Shown: positions 1-10,896 of the stretch, piece by piece
Layout: each line of letters begins with the position of its first letter
Numbering within the stretch: the first letter of the stretch is position 1
Notes under the pieces: model-generated
Seen by the model: only the letters and a program-made list of their open reading frames with translations
Told to the model about the DNA's origin: nothing
The model's database searches: none
From: Polytrichum commune
Lineage: Eukaryota > Streptophyta > Polytrichopsida > Polytrichales > Polytrichaceae
NCBI GenBank assembly: GCA_950295325.1
Contig: OX485807.1
Coordinates: 2,732,501 to 2,792,500 of the forward strand
Length of the DNA: 60,000 nt
Reading direction: 5' to 3'
Program-made: the position numbers and the translations under genes

Positions 1-353
1 AGAATGAGCTAAGTCAGGAAATCCAGTGACACTGAACATAAAGTGCAAAAAGTATGATCTCTAATGGCATTTGAGGATTTAATGGTGATTATGTACTGAA
101 TAGCATCTGGCAGCTTAAAAGCTCATGAATTTGTCACACATGTGCAACTTTTTATGGCATGATTATCCTAGCTGTAACTTCTGGGAGCAGAATCAGGGCT
201 GTTGTTTAGATCCATTATCAGAGCATGGGATGGATCACATGCATAGAGCCGAATACGAGTTATCATAATTCTACTGAAGTTGCTGGAGCCACTAAGTAGC
301 GGTTGATTTGGAGACAACTGCTGTAACCTACATAAAGACACAAATTGTGGGCC

Positions 354-2695
354 TTACACTGACACCAAAAATGGCAGATATTGGAGAAAGTTGCCAGGTA
401 CATTCCCAGTGAGATTGTTATTTGACAGCTTCAATGTTCGCAGCCACCCGAGGTTTTTCGTCAAGTTGATTGGCATTGAGCCAGTTAAGAAGTTTCCACT
501 CAAGTCCCTGGAGAGCAAAGGCACAGCCAGATCAGCACCATGAGTTATAAAGAATTTTTCTCAATATAGTCAAATATGTCAATTTATATGACAGACTAGA
601 TTGGGCACCCCTTTGCACTTCAGGAATTGCTGGGAGGTTCGGGATCCTGCAACAATGTATGATCTTAAATTCTGGAGGAATTCGAGAGTTACATCGCTTT
701 TCAACCCACTAAACTTAGTGTAAAACATGTGGACGGTTAACATGACTGATTGACATGAGCTAGTGACTTCCAAGTCACTTTCTGTCAATCGGTCATGTCA
801 AACCATCCACCTATTTTCAACGGGTGAACATCACAACACCTACTGAGGGGGACGACGATCCGGGGGAGGTGGTGAAAATGTTGATTATTATAATAGCTAT
901 TTTGAGTTAAAATTACCCCTAAGTCAGGGTCAAAGACCCTGAATTAGTCTAGTGAGCTTAAGAAGGAATGAATCAACAACTAACCTATATGTCAATTGAC
1001 TCCTATATTAATTCCTTGGTAGGTGTTAGAAACCAAACCGGTTTTTGACTAATAACCTTTCACGACAAATTCACTCGACGACGACATGTGAATACTGCGC
1101 TACAAAGTCAGACTGTTTTTCAAGGTAGATTACAGATTTTGAAGTAGAGTTAATTGCTGCAACTCTTCCGGTATTGGTCCTGTGAATCCGTTGTAGTGCA
1201 GGTCCCTGTTTTTTAGCCATGGCCACACAAATCAAGACACTATCAGTAATGTCAATAACTTCTGATGCATGGTATGTATGTCAGATACGCATCATTCTTG
1301 TGCCATGGAAAATATCGACACACACAAAAAGTAGAATCTACTTGGACATGAGAATGCGGTTACCAATCCTTACAGGATGTTAGCATTGGTTAGGTTTCCA
1401 AGCTCTGGAGGAAGCCGTCCATTTAGGTTTGGATTTCCTGTCAGCGATCTGGACATGGGCATACAGGGACTCGTATCAGCAGCCCATCATGAGATTCGAT
1501 AGGGTTGGATGCATTCAAGATTCCAAGCAGTACTAATCATCATTATACTTTAAAGTGAGTGGGTTTGGAATTGATTGAACAAGTAAACCTTGAAAACAGG
1601 CATGGAGGTGATATCGTAACAAGGTATGTAATAAATCATTGAGAACTACAATGTTTCATTGAGTTGATATAACAGTTGGAAGCAAGACAAAATGGATCAT
1701 GGATGCCTTGCCAACTCACAATGTGACAAGGTCGCTGAGGTTCCCAATTGCCGGTGGCAAAGTGCCAACAATGGATGCATCACTCAGTGTCCTGTACAAG
1801 AGCATCACTCATCCCAAATGAGGATATTGTCTCAAACTTCAAATCGTCCTCAAGACGTATCCACAGTGAAACAGAATTACAGGTCCCAAAACTCATTACA
1901 TCATCCAAACTCTCCAATGCCAGAACATCAACAGGAGACCCATCCCTCTTTGCCCTCTGTTTTCTTGGGTTCCGTCTTCTGCAACTTTCTAACCTCACTA
2001 CAATAAGTAGTCCTATTGAGTTATCTAGATTACCACATGTAGTTATGCATTGCTATAACTTTTTAACAGGATCATCACTTATTACCAAGTTATAGTTTGT
2101 TCCTTGATGTGCATACAAAGTATTTATGTTGTGTGGTCAGAAAGTGATGATGTTAGTAAAACTTTACAACAATAAGCTACCAACACTAAAAGGACATTTT
2201 AGTGTATTTTCTCCCTGCTCATTTTTTACAAAGTAGGTGCACCTATTTTGGTTTGTGATCCATTGTGCATATTGAAAAGCAAGGGTAAAGTAGGTACAAA
2301 GCATATGATAAATGGTCAGATTCTCCAACTTGTGACATAAGTAGCATGTCATTGATTTATAAGAAACTCCAACAAGTTGGACCAACCCTTTAGAGTACCT
2401 CTAAGAGCCTTACAATAGGATGTAACATGCACGCTTTGGCAGAGTCTTACAGGCCGATGATATAGACGTTCCAGTCTGTATTCGAATTAGACTGTTGTTG
2501 ATCCCAACACAATACACCTTGCCAAGAGTCACTGAAGCAAGGATAAGCATCCGACCCACTTTTCCAACCTGCTAAGTTGATTTCGAGGTCTGGTGTACTC
2601 TCATTCCATGCTTTCCAAATACTCTGCAGTGCGTTCACTGTCATGGCCCCAACATCCCACATTGAAACCATCAAAATGATCATGCACCACTCCAT
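354..2695 (-). CDS. LRR receptor-like protein, HPCA1-like ectodomain (incomplete)
   Basis: Minus-strand gene rebuilt from five exons: 2451-2695, 1720-1791, 1374-1448, 1134-1205 and 358-507 or 354-507. Exon 1 begins [10 protein letters not shown], a likely signal peptide, followed by an LRRNT-like cap with the cysteine pair in [10 protein letters not shown] and VLCWD. Exons 2 to 4 are 72, 75 and 72 nt, all phase 2, each encoding one leucine-rich repeat ([37 protein letters not shown]). Exon 5 holds two more ([20 protein letters not shown]). All donors are GT and all acceptors AG. The NPNL spacer in the second LRR resembles the HPCA1 (At5g49760) group of LRR receptor kinases, which sense apoplastic signals. 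No kinase is present. Reading past the last donor meets TAA at 354-356, so the gene either ends as a roughly 205-residue secreted LRR protein or splices to exons outside the window. Confidence 0.62.
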
Positions 2696-3119
2696 GTTAG
2701 TAATTGTGATGTTAGCCAGAGTGAAGTATGTGTGTGTATCAACATCTAGGCCCAAAGTAAACATGTGGTGCGCCCACACGATAAATTTAGTTGCTCTTGC
2801 CATTTACAGTCGCCGGAGATGACAAAGAAGTATACGACATCTTAAGCCCTATAGCTCACAAGTAATACTGGCGAGATCCAACCATACACTATGGTCCGAG
2901 TTGGTTTCCCCACATGTGGCTCGTCCATGGCAAAAAAAAATCAACTTTTGCAACTTCTTGCCGTATAAGCACGGTTTAGATAATCACCCCGCGGGAATAC
3001 GTGTGCGCCCTTGACGGGCAATTGCAACCATTTACAGAGCCACATTTTCAATTACTTAATTAGCTAAGGACTCTCCTCCTTTTTTTGCTCATTTATGACT
3101 CAAAAGCGGCCAGGCCTCC
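2696..3119. other. Intergenic upstream region of the LRR gene
   Basis: Lies between the LRR start codon and a TATA element on the other strand. It should hold the LRR promoter and 5' leader. An in-frame extension to 2803 (MARATKF) is open but gives a poor signal peptide, so the ATG at 2695 is preferred. No other structure was recognised. Confidence 0.35.
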
Positions 3120-3190
3120 TATAAAGGAAGAAGAGTCGACTGAACATCTCTACCATTGGCAGGAATATCTGTTGCAAATTAATCGCAGGT
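3120..3190 (+). promoter_or_regulatory. TATA box and first-exon donor of a decayed gene
   Basis: TATAAA at 3120-3125 is followed about 60 nt later by a strong splice donor, GCAG then GTAAGG, with GT at 3189-3190. This looks like a short noncoding first exon read rightward. The next coding-like sequence is the relic beginning near 3660. A Mutator-like MITE has landed 10 nt inside the would-be intron. The pairing of promoter and relic is inference. Confidence 0.35.
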
Positions 3191-3200
3191 AAGGTTTTTA

Positions 3201-3649
3201 GACCTTGGACGACTGCTAGAATAACTATAATTAACTAGATTTTTTTCAAGACATTTTAGGGAACAATTATAATTAACTAGAAATTTTTCAAGTATTAATA
3301 TGTATTCGAAGAAGTTTGCCTCTTGATTTGTTTTAGTTGATGGTCTTTAATATGCTCGGACCACGGAGGATCGTCAAGAAACGTCTTCATACGATAACTC
3401 ACAATGTTGGACTCCGGAACAACCTTCACGTACACCACCATCACAAATAACACACTAGTGACACTAAAACACTACAACATAATTCCGTGAACATGATGCG
3501 CTCAACTTTAGCTAAGTAGATATTAAATTAACTAGATAATACCTATAATTAACTACATTTTTTGGCAAGTCAAATCGTGAATTACTATAGGTACAAGAAG
3601 CAACTAGTTAACTAATAGTTGAATTAGTTGGTTCGTTGTCCAAGGTTTG
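3201..3649. mobile_element. Mutator-like MITE, family W copy 1
   Basis: Terminal inverted repeats share ACCTTGGAC at the left end and GTCCAAGGT at the right, followed by similar AT-rich TAATTAACTAG-type stretches. A 10-bp imperfect target duplication flanks it: AAGGTTTTTA (3191-3200) and AAGGTTAATA (3650-3659). The length of 449 bp and a 9-11-bp duplication fit nonautonomous Mutator-like elements. A second copy lies at 42175-42831. No coding capacity. Confidence 0.6.
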
Positions 3650-3659
3650 AAGGTTAATA

Positions 3660-4590
3660 TATGTCTGACATATTCATCAAGAGGTGAGGCCACCGGAACA
3701 TCTCAAAATCAAAGGCGAGGATGTTTTCTATGCCATGATCTACACAGTAAGCAATCATGGCAGGGATATATATGTACTGGCCGCTGCAATATTAAGGGGG
3801 AGGCCGATCCGATTGAGCCCCTGCATTCAGTATTACTCATATACTGCAGATTCTAAACCACACATCAGACAATTGCATAGCTCACGTCAATGACCCGCGA
3901 GACATACATTTCGAAGCTCGATATGATGATCTGTTAATTTCCAAGATACATCTGGCAACCTATAACCCTGACTGGGGCACAGATACTACAAACTATCAAT
4001 ACCTAATGGTCTCGACAAGAATGAGGTCTCTTGCTCTTCAGGATGTAACCTAAGCAAATGTAGCTCTCTCGCCACCAGCACTCGCATTCCGCCCAATGAT
4101 CGGGGAGAACCGGCAGTTAGTTACAAATGAACCGGTTGAGTTTGAGAAATAACCGGTTGAAGTTAGAGACTGCAAGAAAATTACCAATCATTTTATTGGA
4201 ATTTATAGAATATACCCCAATTTAATCAAGGAAAACCGGAGGATGTCAACATGTAACTGGTTGGACTTGCAAACACTCGGATCTCAACCGATTATGCCCC
4301 AAAATCTCCCCGATCACTGATACCTATACCCGAACTTTCACCCCAAGAATTCTACCAGACTCTAATTATCAAGAGCATTGGTGATCAGACCGCGTGGGAC
4401 AAATTCGCAGACATACTCAAGAATATACCTCTGAACCTTTAGTTCGATGTATCAATTCGACGATGTCATGTACACAAATTCCTCGGTCATCTGATCCAAT
4501 TACTTGGAAGCTAGCGTCGATTCTGCTGAAAGTATGGAAAGCTGGCATCTTTTCTACCGAGGAGAGTCAGCTGAACTTACGATCATCATA
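3660..4590 (+). pseudogene. Decayed coding relic, family not recognised
   Basis: Several consecutive stretches read like protein but in shifting frames. One near 3684-3855 contains KGEDVFYAMIYTVSNHGRDI. One near 3870-4050 contains DPRDIHFEARYDDLLISK and TYNPDWGTDTTNYQYLMVST, ending at a TAA. One at 4320-4440 contains PELSPQEFYQTLIIKSIG and ends at a TAG. Later codons to about 4590 are in other frames. A hAT-type MITE splits the relic at 4094-4319. I do not recognise the family. The peptide character supports an inactivated gene or an element-encoded protein rather than random ORFs. Confidence 0.35.
4094..4319. mobile_element. hAT-type MITE, family K copy 1
   Basis: Inverted terminal repeats CAATGATCGGGGAGA and, at the right end on the other strand, CAGTGATCGGGGAGA match at 14 of 15 positions. 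The interior carries repeated AACCGGTT motifs. Related copies at 19045-19246 and 44596-44843 have clear 8-bp target duplications, which assigns the family to hAT. The 8-bp flanks of this copy no longer match well. 226 bp, noncoding. Confidence 0.6.
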
Positions 4591-4599
4591 ACTATATAT

Positions 4600-5786
4600 A
4601 TAATAGTCGATGGTTTGACTTGAGACCACAGTAGCTTGCTGGAATGATAGTTGATCGGGGAAGAGAGCATGAATGCACAGCACGACCAGTACCAAATTTC
4701 TCACATCAACCTGCTGCTGCTTGCATACCGACCGCCCCATTCTGAACCCACTGTGGCCTTAACTACCTCCCCTCAGCCCCTTCACCAACTTCTACAATAT
4801 TGGACTCCACACAACTTCAAACATACTAGGTAGGAGGCCACTCTAACCCTAACCATGTCCATTGTACACTAGTAACCCGAATGCCCCATCCTCTCTTGAC
4901 TTTACCAAACAAACAAAGTCTTTCTTAAAACCCGGGTAAATATCCCTCAATTATTGGGGAGGCATCCGGCTATCCCAATGCACCTACAAGAACTTGCTCC
5001 GGAGATTCTCGAGTAGGCATTAGTTAAGTAGCTTTCACACATGTTCATGGTTTTATCTACCAAGTAATGAATGTTGGATAGATTTTTCCCCATCCCCAAA
5101 TGCCTTACTACTCATCTATCTTACCATCGGTTTTTGTTAATGAGGCTCCTCGTGTCCTCATAGCTAAGACAAAAAAAGCAACTAATCACAAGGACGGGAG
5201 ACAACACTTTTAAAGGTCTTAAAATCTTGCCTCATGTCTAGGTACCGATGGGAGGGTCGGTGCTTGAGGCTTAAAACTTCCACTTTAAAACCGTGCCACA
5301 TCATTTGCCAACTAGGCTCGGGACTAGATAGTGTCGATGGTGTGAAGGCCGTGTTTTTAGAACCAACTTTTAGGCTTAGCTAAAGTTAGGTGCGGAGGGG
5401 GCATAATTATCATTAAGTTCCCAATGATAAGTGAAGTTCCCAACTAGTCCCCAAGTGAAAATGAATGTATTTTAGATGTACATAACATAGGTGAAAGGAA
5501 TTTTAGCATGAACTACCTCTTTAATATGATGTCGCATTATCGAGTGCCCTAGTCGTATAAAAGAGGGAGTTTTGAACTAAAGAGTTTGGTCTCGCAAAAA
5601 TGTGTCACACTGTCGAGGGTGTGGTATATACAAGTGTCGTATTATCAAGGTTAGATTGTATAAGCATTGGTATCAAGCAGCGTATCGCAGACCATACTAA
5701 TTGAACTGGTATCATAGGGTACATTACACCATGCATCATGGGTAGGAGATACTTATGAACATATGAGTAACAAGGAGGGATGTTTA
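4600..5786. other. Intergenic, no gene recognised
   Basis: Only short ORFs without recognisable motifs are present, including a 60-codon one at 4651-4833 rich in proline. I saw no repeat shared with the rest of the window and no RNA gene. Confidence 0.4.
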
Positions 5787-6060
5787 GGGCTAGTTTACAC
5801 TATGGACCATGAAGTCGGACCATGGAAGATGGACTTTGTCAATGGTCTGAGTTCATGGTCTAACTTCTTAAAAAAATAGTTTTGAAAGCCTTGGGCCCCT
5901 CACTAGGTGTAAACCAAATGTGGACCAAGAAGAATGACCATGCACCAAAAAGTGAAGGTGTTGATTTTTTTAATACATGCCCAAAAAGTGTAGTTTTGAA
6001 AAAAATTCAAGTTTGACCATTCTCTTGTCTTCTCTTGGGCTTCACTAGTCTTCCCTTCTT
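5787..6060. mobile_element. PIF/Harbinger-like MITE, family P copy 1 (truncated)
   Basis: Begins GGGCTAGTTTACACTATGG after TTA and continues with ACCATGAAGTCGGACCATGG, the same terminal sequence as the full copies at 40763-41321 and 46044-46596. Similarity fades near 6060, after the interior block GACCATTCTCTTGTCTTCTC, and no right terminal repeat was found. Noncoding. Confidence 0.55.
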
Positions 6061-6755
6061 GTTAAATGTGTCAAAGATGTGGCTTGCAAATCTTCTCACA
6101 ACAATTTTTACAAAAAAAAAATGAGCGATTTAATTTGTACATGTGACATGTAACTTGTGATGTCACTACACTAAATAGGATATTTAGTGTTTGATTATAT
6201 TCAATGTTGTTACCACCCTATGTTGCTCAACACTAATTTTCAATTCTTTGATAATGTGTATTAGAAGATTTGCTAGAAGATATGTTGGAATTCTCCTTTT
6301 ATCATTGTTATTTATTTTTATATCCTTACTAACACTAAATTCAAACATGTAACTTCCACATATTACCGTAGTTGATACTTAGTGTTTGATTTTACATTTA
6401 ATGTTACTTACTTTCATAGGGTTATTAATGTTTAGTGTATGCATTCGTATTTAGTGTAGTAGAAAACTATGTGAAAAAGAACCGCAATCGTTTTCCCATT
6501 GCGGTTCTTTTGACCACCCTGATCTACAATCACTAAACAACTACAATTTTTTCTTTTTCATTTTGCAACTGTAATATACTGTTGGGAACGTTTTTCAAGA
6601 CCTTTCCAGCGGTATATTACAAGCCCCCCAATTCCAAAGATTGCAGTTGGTAGACCAAAAAGACAAATCTGCACTTGAATTCTTGAGTTCTAGATGTCCC
6701 ATGTTGTTTGGTGAAACACGTGGGAGCCGGTTTAAGGGGTATGAATAACTTGTGA
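6061..6755. other. AT-rich spacer, no gene recognised
   Basis: AT-rich sequence with several TTTAGTGT-type repeats between 6170 and 6450 (for example near 6182, 6379 and 6430). Probably the left flank or an untranslated part of the hAT relic that follows. No terminal repeat of that element could be identified. Confidence 0.3.
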
Positions 6756-7597
6756 TCTAATTGCAAATTTTATCTAGAATTTACGGTTTTGCAAAAATGG
6801 AAAGAGACTTTGTGGGTTCAATCTACCACAAGACAACCACAAGTTTTGGACACCTTATCATAGAATCGAGCTTTAGTGTGCGTCTTTTTCTATTGCATCT
6901 AAAAGGAATGAAGGTTGATGTAAAGGTACCACAAACAATGAGGTGTGTTCAGTGCCATCCAACATCATCCACTCCAAGTGTGTCTAAAGGGCAAAGCTTC
7001 ATTGGCTCACAACCTACTACATGTTCCAGTAAAGGGTTTCTTAACTACAATCCTACATTGAATCTACCTCTATGATGAAACATGTCATGAATGGCTACAC
7101 TGCCAATATGGAGAGGTATAAGGGAGTGATGCACAAGAAAAAAGACAAAAATGCAAGAAAAGGATGTAGGTGAACCCTAGTGCCATAATTGAATACTATG
7201 GTAATACTAGCCCTTATGGGAAGAATGATGTAGCGCAACATAGATATCTAGAGGATCTTGTTCTTTATATTGCAAAAAAATACATTACATTGTTTGCAAT
7301 GGAGAATTCATGGTTTCATCATTTGGACTTGCTCCGGCTTGATTCGACGGTTGAGTTTTTTACAAGGAAACAATTGGCCAAGGAGATTATCCACTCTATA
7401 TTGCAAAAGACCATGGAACATTTTGTGTTGCCAACATTGGTAAGTTGTGCAACAATCTCAATGACTTCTGATCTCTCGATGTCGCATACTAGAGTGGACA
7501 CTTCTTTTTTAGTTTTCAACTTCATAGATAGCAATTGGGAACTAGTTTCCAACATATCATTCTGTCTTATGCAATATCATTACATGGCGCAACCCCT

Positions 7598-9032
7598 GGG
7601 GGTTGCACTATAAAATCCCATATGGAACCACGTGAGTGAACAAAAGGGGTATTAATTGTGGGGTAGGCTCATAAAATATACATGAGCTTAGGGTATTACT
7701 TTGGTCAATTTCATAAATATACATAGCCCATTTTTAATGTGATAAGAACTATAAATTTACACATAGGGCCATCCCTTATAACATGTAGGTAAGAAGTAAC
7801 TCTTAGGCCTCTTCATTGGGAATATATAAGTGTGTGTGTGTGTGTGTGTTATTTATTATTTATTTTGTTTGTTATCTTTTTTTTTTATTATAAAAAAATA
7901 AAATTTTATATTTAAAAATAAAAAACATAATTACCAACCCACATATCCACTCTGAAGACAACACACAACTTCCCACTATGCACTTGCCCAAGTTATGGGA
8001 GAGGACACTTGTGACTTTCATCATACCACTAATCATTTTGACTTAGCCCAAAATGATGCAACTGGTCGAAGTTCAAATTGTCCATCAACGAATGTTGACA
8101 TCCATGAAGAACCTGTTACTAATGCATCCATTTTGCAATCTAAATTAAGACATGTCTTGTATAGTATGGTTGATGAGCATGAAAAAATTCCTTTGGAACA
8201 TTGTGTGGTGCCATTTGTTGTTGTTGATGGTTCCAATATCTTTAAAAGTACCTTGGTTAGTTAGTTAAATGGCAACCCCACATTGTCCAAGGATAGGCTA
8301 ACTAGAATTAAGTATGGTATGTTATATACCAAGCCTAAGAAGAAAATATCAAGAGTTGGTGATAATGATTTCAATCTGGAATTGGGATGTGATTGTGCTA
8401 TGGTTTTTGTCATTGAAGCAATGATTGAAAAATTAAACAAAAAGGAAGACCAAGCAAATCAAAAGGATTAACCACTAAAACTTGATATTTAGGAAGGGTT
8501 TATAGAATGCGTACAAAAATTGGGAATAGATGAGTTGATATAGAGAACCGGTGTTTTTGTTGGATGGACCATCTCATATGGAGATTGGATTATGTTGGTA
8601 CCAAAAAGATCAAGGATCACTACGGACTTATGACTTAACATATCATGTCATGGTAGACTTAAAAACTATTATTGCGCTAGCTACAATAACTTTTGTAGTA
8701 GAAAAAAACTTGTATGAGTTACATCCTACGGATGAAAAAGTGTTTAATGATTTTATCAATGATCAACAAGTACTTTTAAAGTGAAAAATTTTAGGCCTAT
8801 GTTTTAGACCATGTTTTTCATTGTATACATATGTCAAGCTTTTGCTTTTAAATTTACTTTGAACATGCATACATACGTTAGGATTCTTTTTCTCTTTTAT
8901 ATGTATGAATGTGTGTATGTATGTATATCATTTTTAATGAAAAAAATAGTATATAGGGGGTATTTAATTTGGAGGTGACGCATGCACATTATATTTGACT
9001 TTTAGCACTAAGTGCACTCCCCGGGGGTGCAC
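7598..9032 (+). mobile_element. Unrecognised element T, copy 1, inserted in the hAT relic
   Basis: Interrupts the hAT reading frame exactly between two similar words, GGGGGTTGCAC (7598-7608) and GGGGGTGCAC (9023-9032), which restore the transposase sequence if joined. The words may be the target duplication. Alternatively the element ends may be GGGGGTTGCACT and, inverted, GGGGAGTGCACT, which match at 10 of 12 positions. The interior has a (TG)n tract near 7832, AT-rich sequence and a decayed ORF (see 7995-8784). Related sequence lies on the minus strand at about 31.0-32.0 kb and, more weakly, at 12.83-13.13 kb. I cannot place it in a known superfamily. Confidence 0.5.
7995..8784 (+). pseudogene. 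Element T encoded protein relic, unknown family
   Basis: From 7995 to 8471 one reading frame is interrupted only by a TAG at 8262-8264. It contains VPFVVVDGSNIFKSTLVS just before that stop and then LNGNPTLSKDRLTRIKYG and ELGCDCAMVFV. A second stretch in another frame, 8551-8784, has HMEIGLCWYQKDQGSLRTYD and NLYELHPTDEKVFNDFIND. The latter recurs at 31120-31311 with many conservative differences, the pattern expected of a once-selected protein. No catalytic motif is recognised. The sequence is broken here and unlikely to be expressed as protein. Confidence 0.45.
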
Positions 9033-9359
9033 CTTTAGCAATTATTGTGAAGAGGTTGCTTTTGGATTTCCACCTCTTAGACAAAGTATTTTGTATGCGA
9101 AAGACGAAGGTAGTAATCTGAAAACGTTGGCATCAACTTTAACATCAGTTGTGTCTTGTAAGCCTTTGGCTTTGTTGCAACCTTACCCTCGAGTGTGTTT
9201 TAGGCACATTATGTTGAAGGTATGCCAAAACTCTACGGATGACACAAAAATGTGTGTTGAAATGAAGAAGGTGTCCATCAAAGATGTTCAAACTGACTTG
9301 CAAAAAGACAATTACATGCACTTAAAAGTCCAAGAAAGGAAGAACAGAGTGGGATAAAC

Positions 9360-9780
9360 CATGAATGGAGGCGGGACTTCTCTTTTATAAAGTAAGATAC
9401 ACTAGTACAGTAGTGATTTTCCAGGCGAGTACTTGCACTTGTAGATCTTTGTTACATATGTTAAACTTGAAGAGATTGCTCAAAGTAGAAGGGTTTAGAG
9501 TTTAGGGTTTAGGCTTACTTGAAGGGATCTTGTTTACATGTCGGCCGAAATATATGTAAGCGAAGGTATGCGGCCCTATTGTGGGCACTGCCAACTCCAC
9601 AGAAAATTTACAGTGTTGGATCACATTGAGAATTGTCTCATCTCGATAAGCTACTGTGATTCAGTTATATTTATTTCAACTACAGACAAATTCAATGTTG
9701 CTTCACATCAAGAAATGTCTCATCTGGTTTGCAATCGTGAAACATTGTACTTCACATGGGAAATTAGGAGATGTGAGAGT
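9360..9780. other. Spacer after hAT relic
   Basis: Contains GTTTAGAGTTTAGGGTTTAGG near 9491, a telomere-like run too short to be a telomeric repeat, and an unremarkable 86-codon ORF. Nothing else was recognised. Confidence 0.3.
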
Positions 9781-9792
9781 GAAGGGATCATA

Positions 9793-10116
9793 TCTTGACG
9801 TTTCTGGGGAATGCTTTGTGTGAAGTAGAGGTGTGAAGTTAATCAAGCCATTGTGTCATCGTCTCATCAACTAGCCCCAGGTGGTTATGTGGAAGACCTC
9901 AATTCTGGTGGCAGAGGATCATCCTCTTCCCAAGATACCTGTATGTTGATATAGTCCAGCTGGGGCATCAGCAACACTATCTTGACGTTCCTGTAGGGCT
10001 ATGGTTTGTGTCGAGCATAGAAGTGCATCCCATTGTGATATCATCTGCTCATCAACCAGCTTTTGGTGGTTATGTAGATCCGTTTGGTGTATGATCTTAT
10101 CTACAAGCCTGGCCAT
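9793..10116 (-). repeat. Two diverged copies of a coding-like block
   Basis: On the minus strand, 9919-10116 is a 65-codon ORF reading MARLVDKIIHQTDLHN then HQKLVDEQMISQWDALLCST. A second, more decayed version follows around 9793-9900, with LVDETMTQWLD then a stop. On the plus strand both show ATCTTGACGTT, TTTGTGTG and GGTGGTTATGT in the same order. This suggests a short tandem duplication of an old coding segment of unknown origin. Confidence 0.35.
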
Positions 10117-10823
10117 GCACTCAAATAATCAGTGTGTGATTAACCCCTAATGTTATTTGAGATCACATTTTGGTTTCAAGCTCAAGGGTACTAGTCCTTG
10201 AGCACATCGTTGGAGGTTTGTTGGGGTAGTGTGTAAGGTTTGTGTTTCCAATTTGAGAGTTCATATGCATAGTTCATCAACCTTGAGCTAGGGTAGGGAC
10301 ATGGCAGGGTACCCGTTCTTTTGTGCTTAGTACGTAGGACACCGTGACAAGAGGCCTCCTTGGTTTGCACGGGTCACCGTCATGTTAAAAATAACATAAA
10401 AATGGGGTTGGCTTTAATATCATAACATGTGGCACCAGCATGGACATGCATGCATTCTAGCATGTGTTAAGCGAGCACATGCTTGGTGGGTCCCCATAAT
10501 TAAGACCCCTTGTTGTTGTGTGTATTGTTCTTAACAATAACATGAGATGCCGATTTCATAGACATGGAGTCCCCCCCCCCCCTCTTGCATTGCACCATGT
10601 TCAACGCTTGAATCTATAACTTAAAGAGGAAACCATGTTCTAGGAGAGCATTGTCCTGAGACAATCTTATTGGGATTCCAAGATCCAACATGGAACTCGG
10701 ATACACATCTAAATGACTTTGTGCCCTTGCCTATGGCTTAGTGAGATATGTGGATATGGGTGTTACAAGTTTGGCAAAATTTTGAATATAGTTTGCAACC
10801 TGGTAAGAAAAAAATTAAATGAT
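10117..10823. other. Intergenic, no gene recognised
   Basis: Holds a C homopolymer near 10571-10580 and no persuasive ORF or repeat. Confidence 0.35.
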
Positions 10824-10896
10824 TGCGGTGAGCGTGGATCGAACACACGACCTTCAGATCTTCAGTCTGACGCTCTCGCTACTGAGCTATCCCCGC
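10824..10896 (-). tRNA. trnF-GAA: tRNA-Phe (GAA), nuclear type, slightly degenerate
   Basis: The reverse complement folds as a 73-nt tRNA: acceptor stem GCGGGGA with TCACCGC region, anticodon loop CTGAAGA with anticodon GAA, T loop TTCGATC and discriminator A. It matches the plant nuclear initiator-free tRNA-Phe almost throughout. Two differences stand out. The D loop reads AGTAGCGA where AGTTGGGA is usual, which loses G19 and so its pairing with C56. The T stem has GTGTG opposite CACGC, a wobble pair where a Watson-Crick pair is usual. There is no intron. It may be a weak gene or a recent pseudogene. Confidence 0.88.

Larger units (their letters stand above)
6761..9357 (+). pseudogene. hAT-family transposase relic, N-terminal and middle parts, split by element T
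   Basis: Two blocks resemble a hAT transposase common in plants. Block one, 6761-7608, includes the 147-codon ORF from 7170, with YYGNTSPYGKND, AQHRYLEDLVLYIAKKY and an LPTLVSCATISM segment leading into the first part of the RNase H-like fold. Block two, 9033-9357, resumes with YAKDEGSNLKTLASTLTSVV and ends in a region preceding the C-terminal fold. The intervening 1.4 kb is a separate insertion. Stops and frame breaks rule out function. The missing C-terminal dimerisation half of the same kind of protein is found in another copy at 53520-54955. Family assignment rests on motif memory, not alignment. Confidence 0.6.

Noticed and set aside
168-327. Possible sixth exon of the LRR gene
   Set aside because: It would need an intron of only about 30 nt after the fifth exon, and its peptide shows no leucine-rich repeat.
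9488-9512. GTTTAGAG-TTTAGGG-TTTAGG run as a telomeric repeat
   Set aside because: Only two to three imperfect units, compatible with chance in AT-rich DNA.
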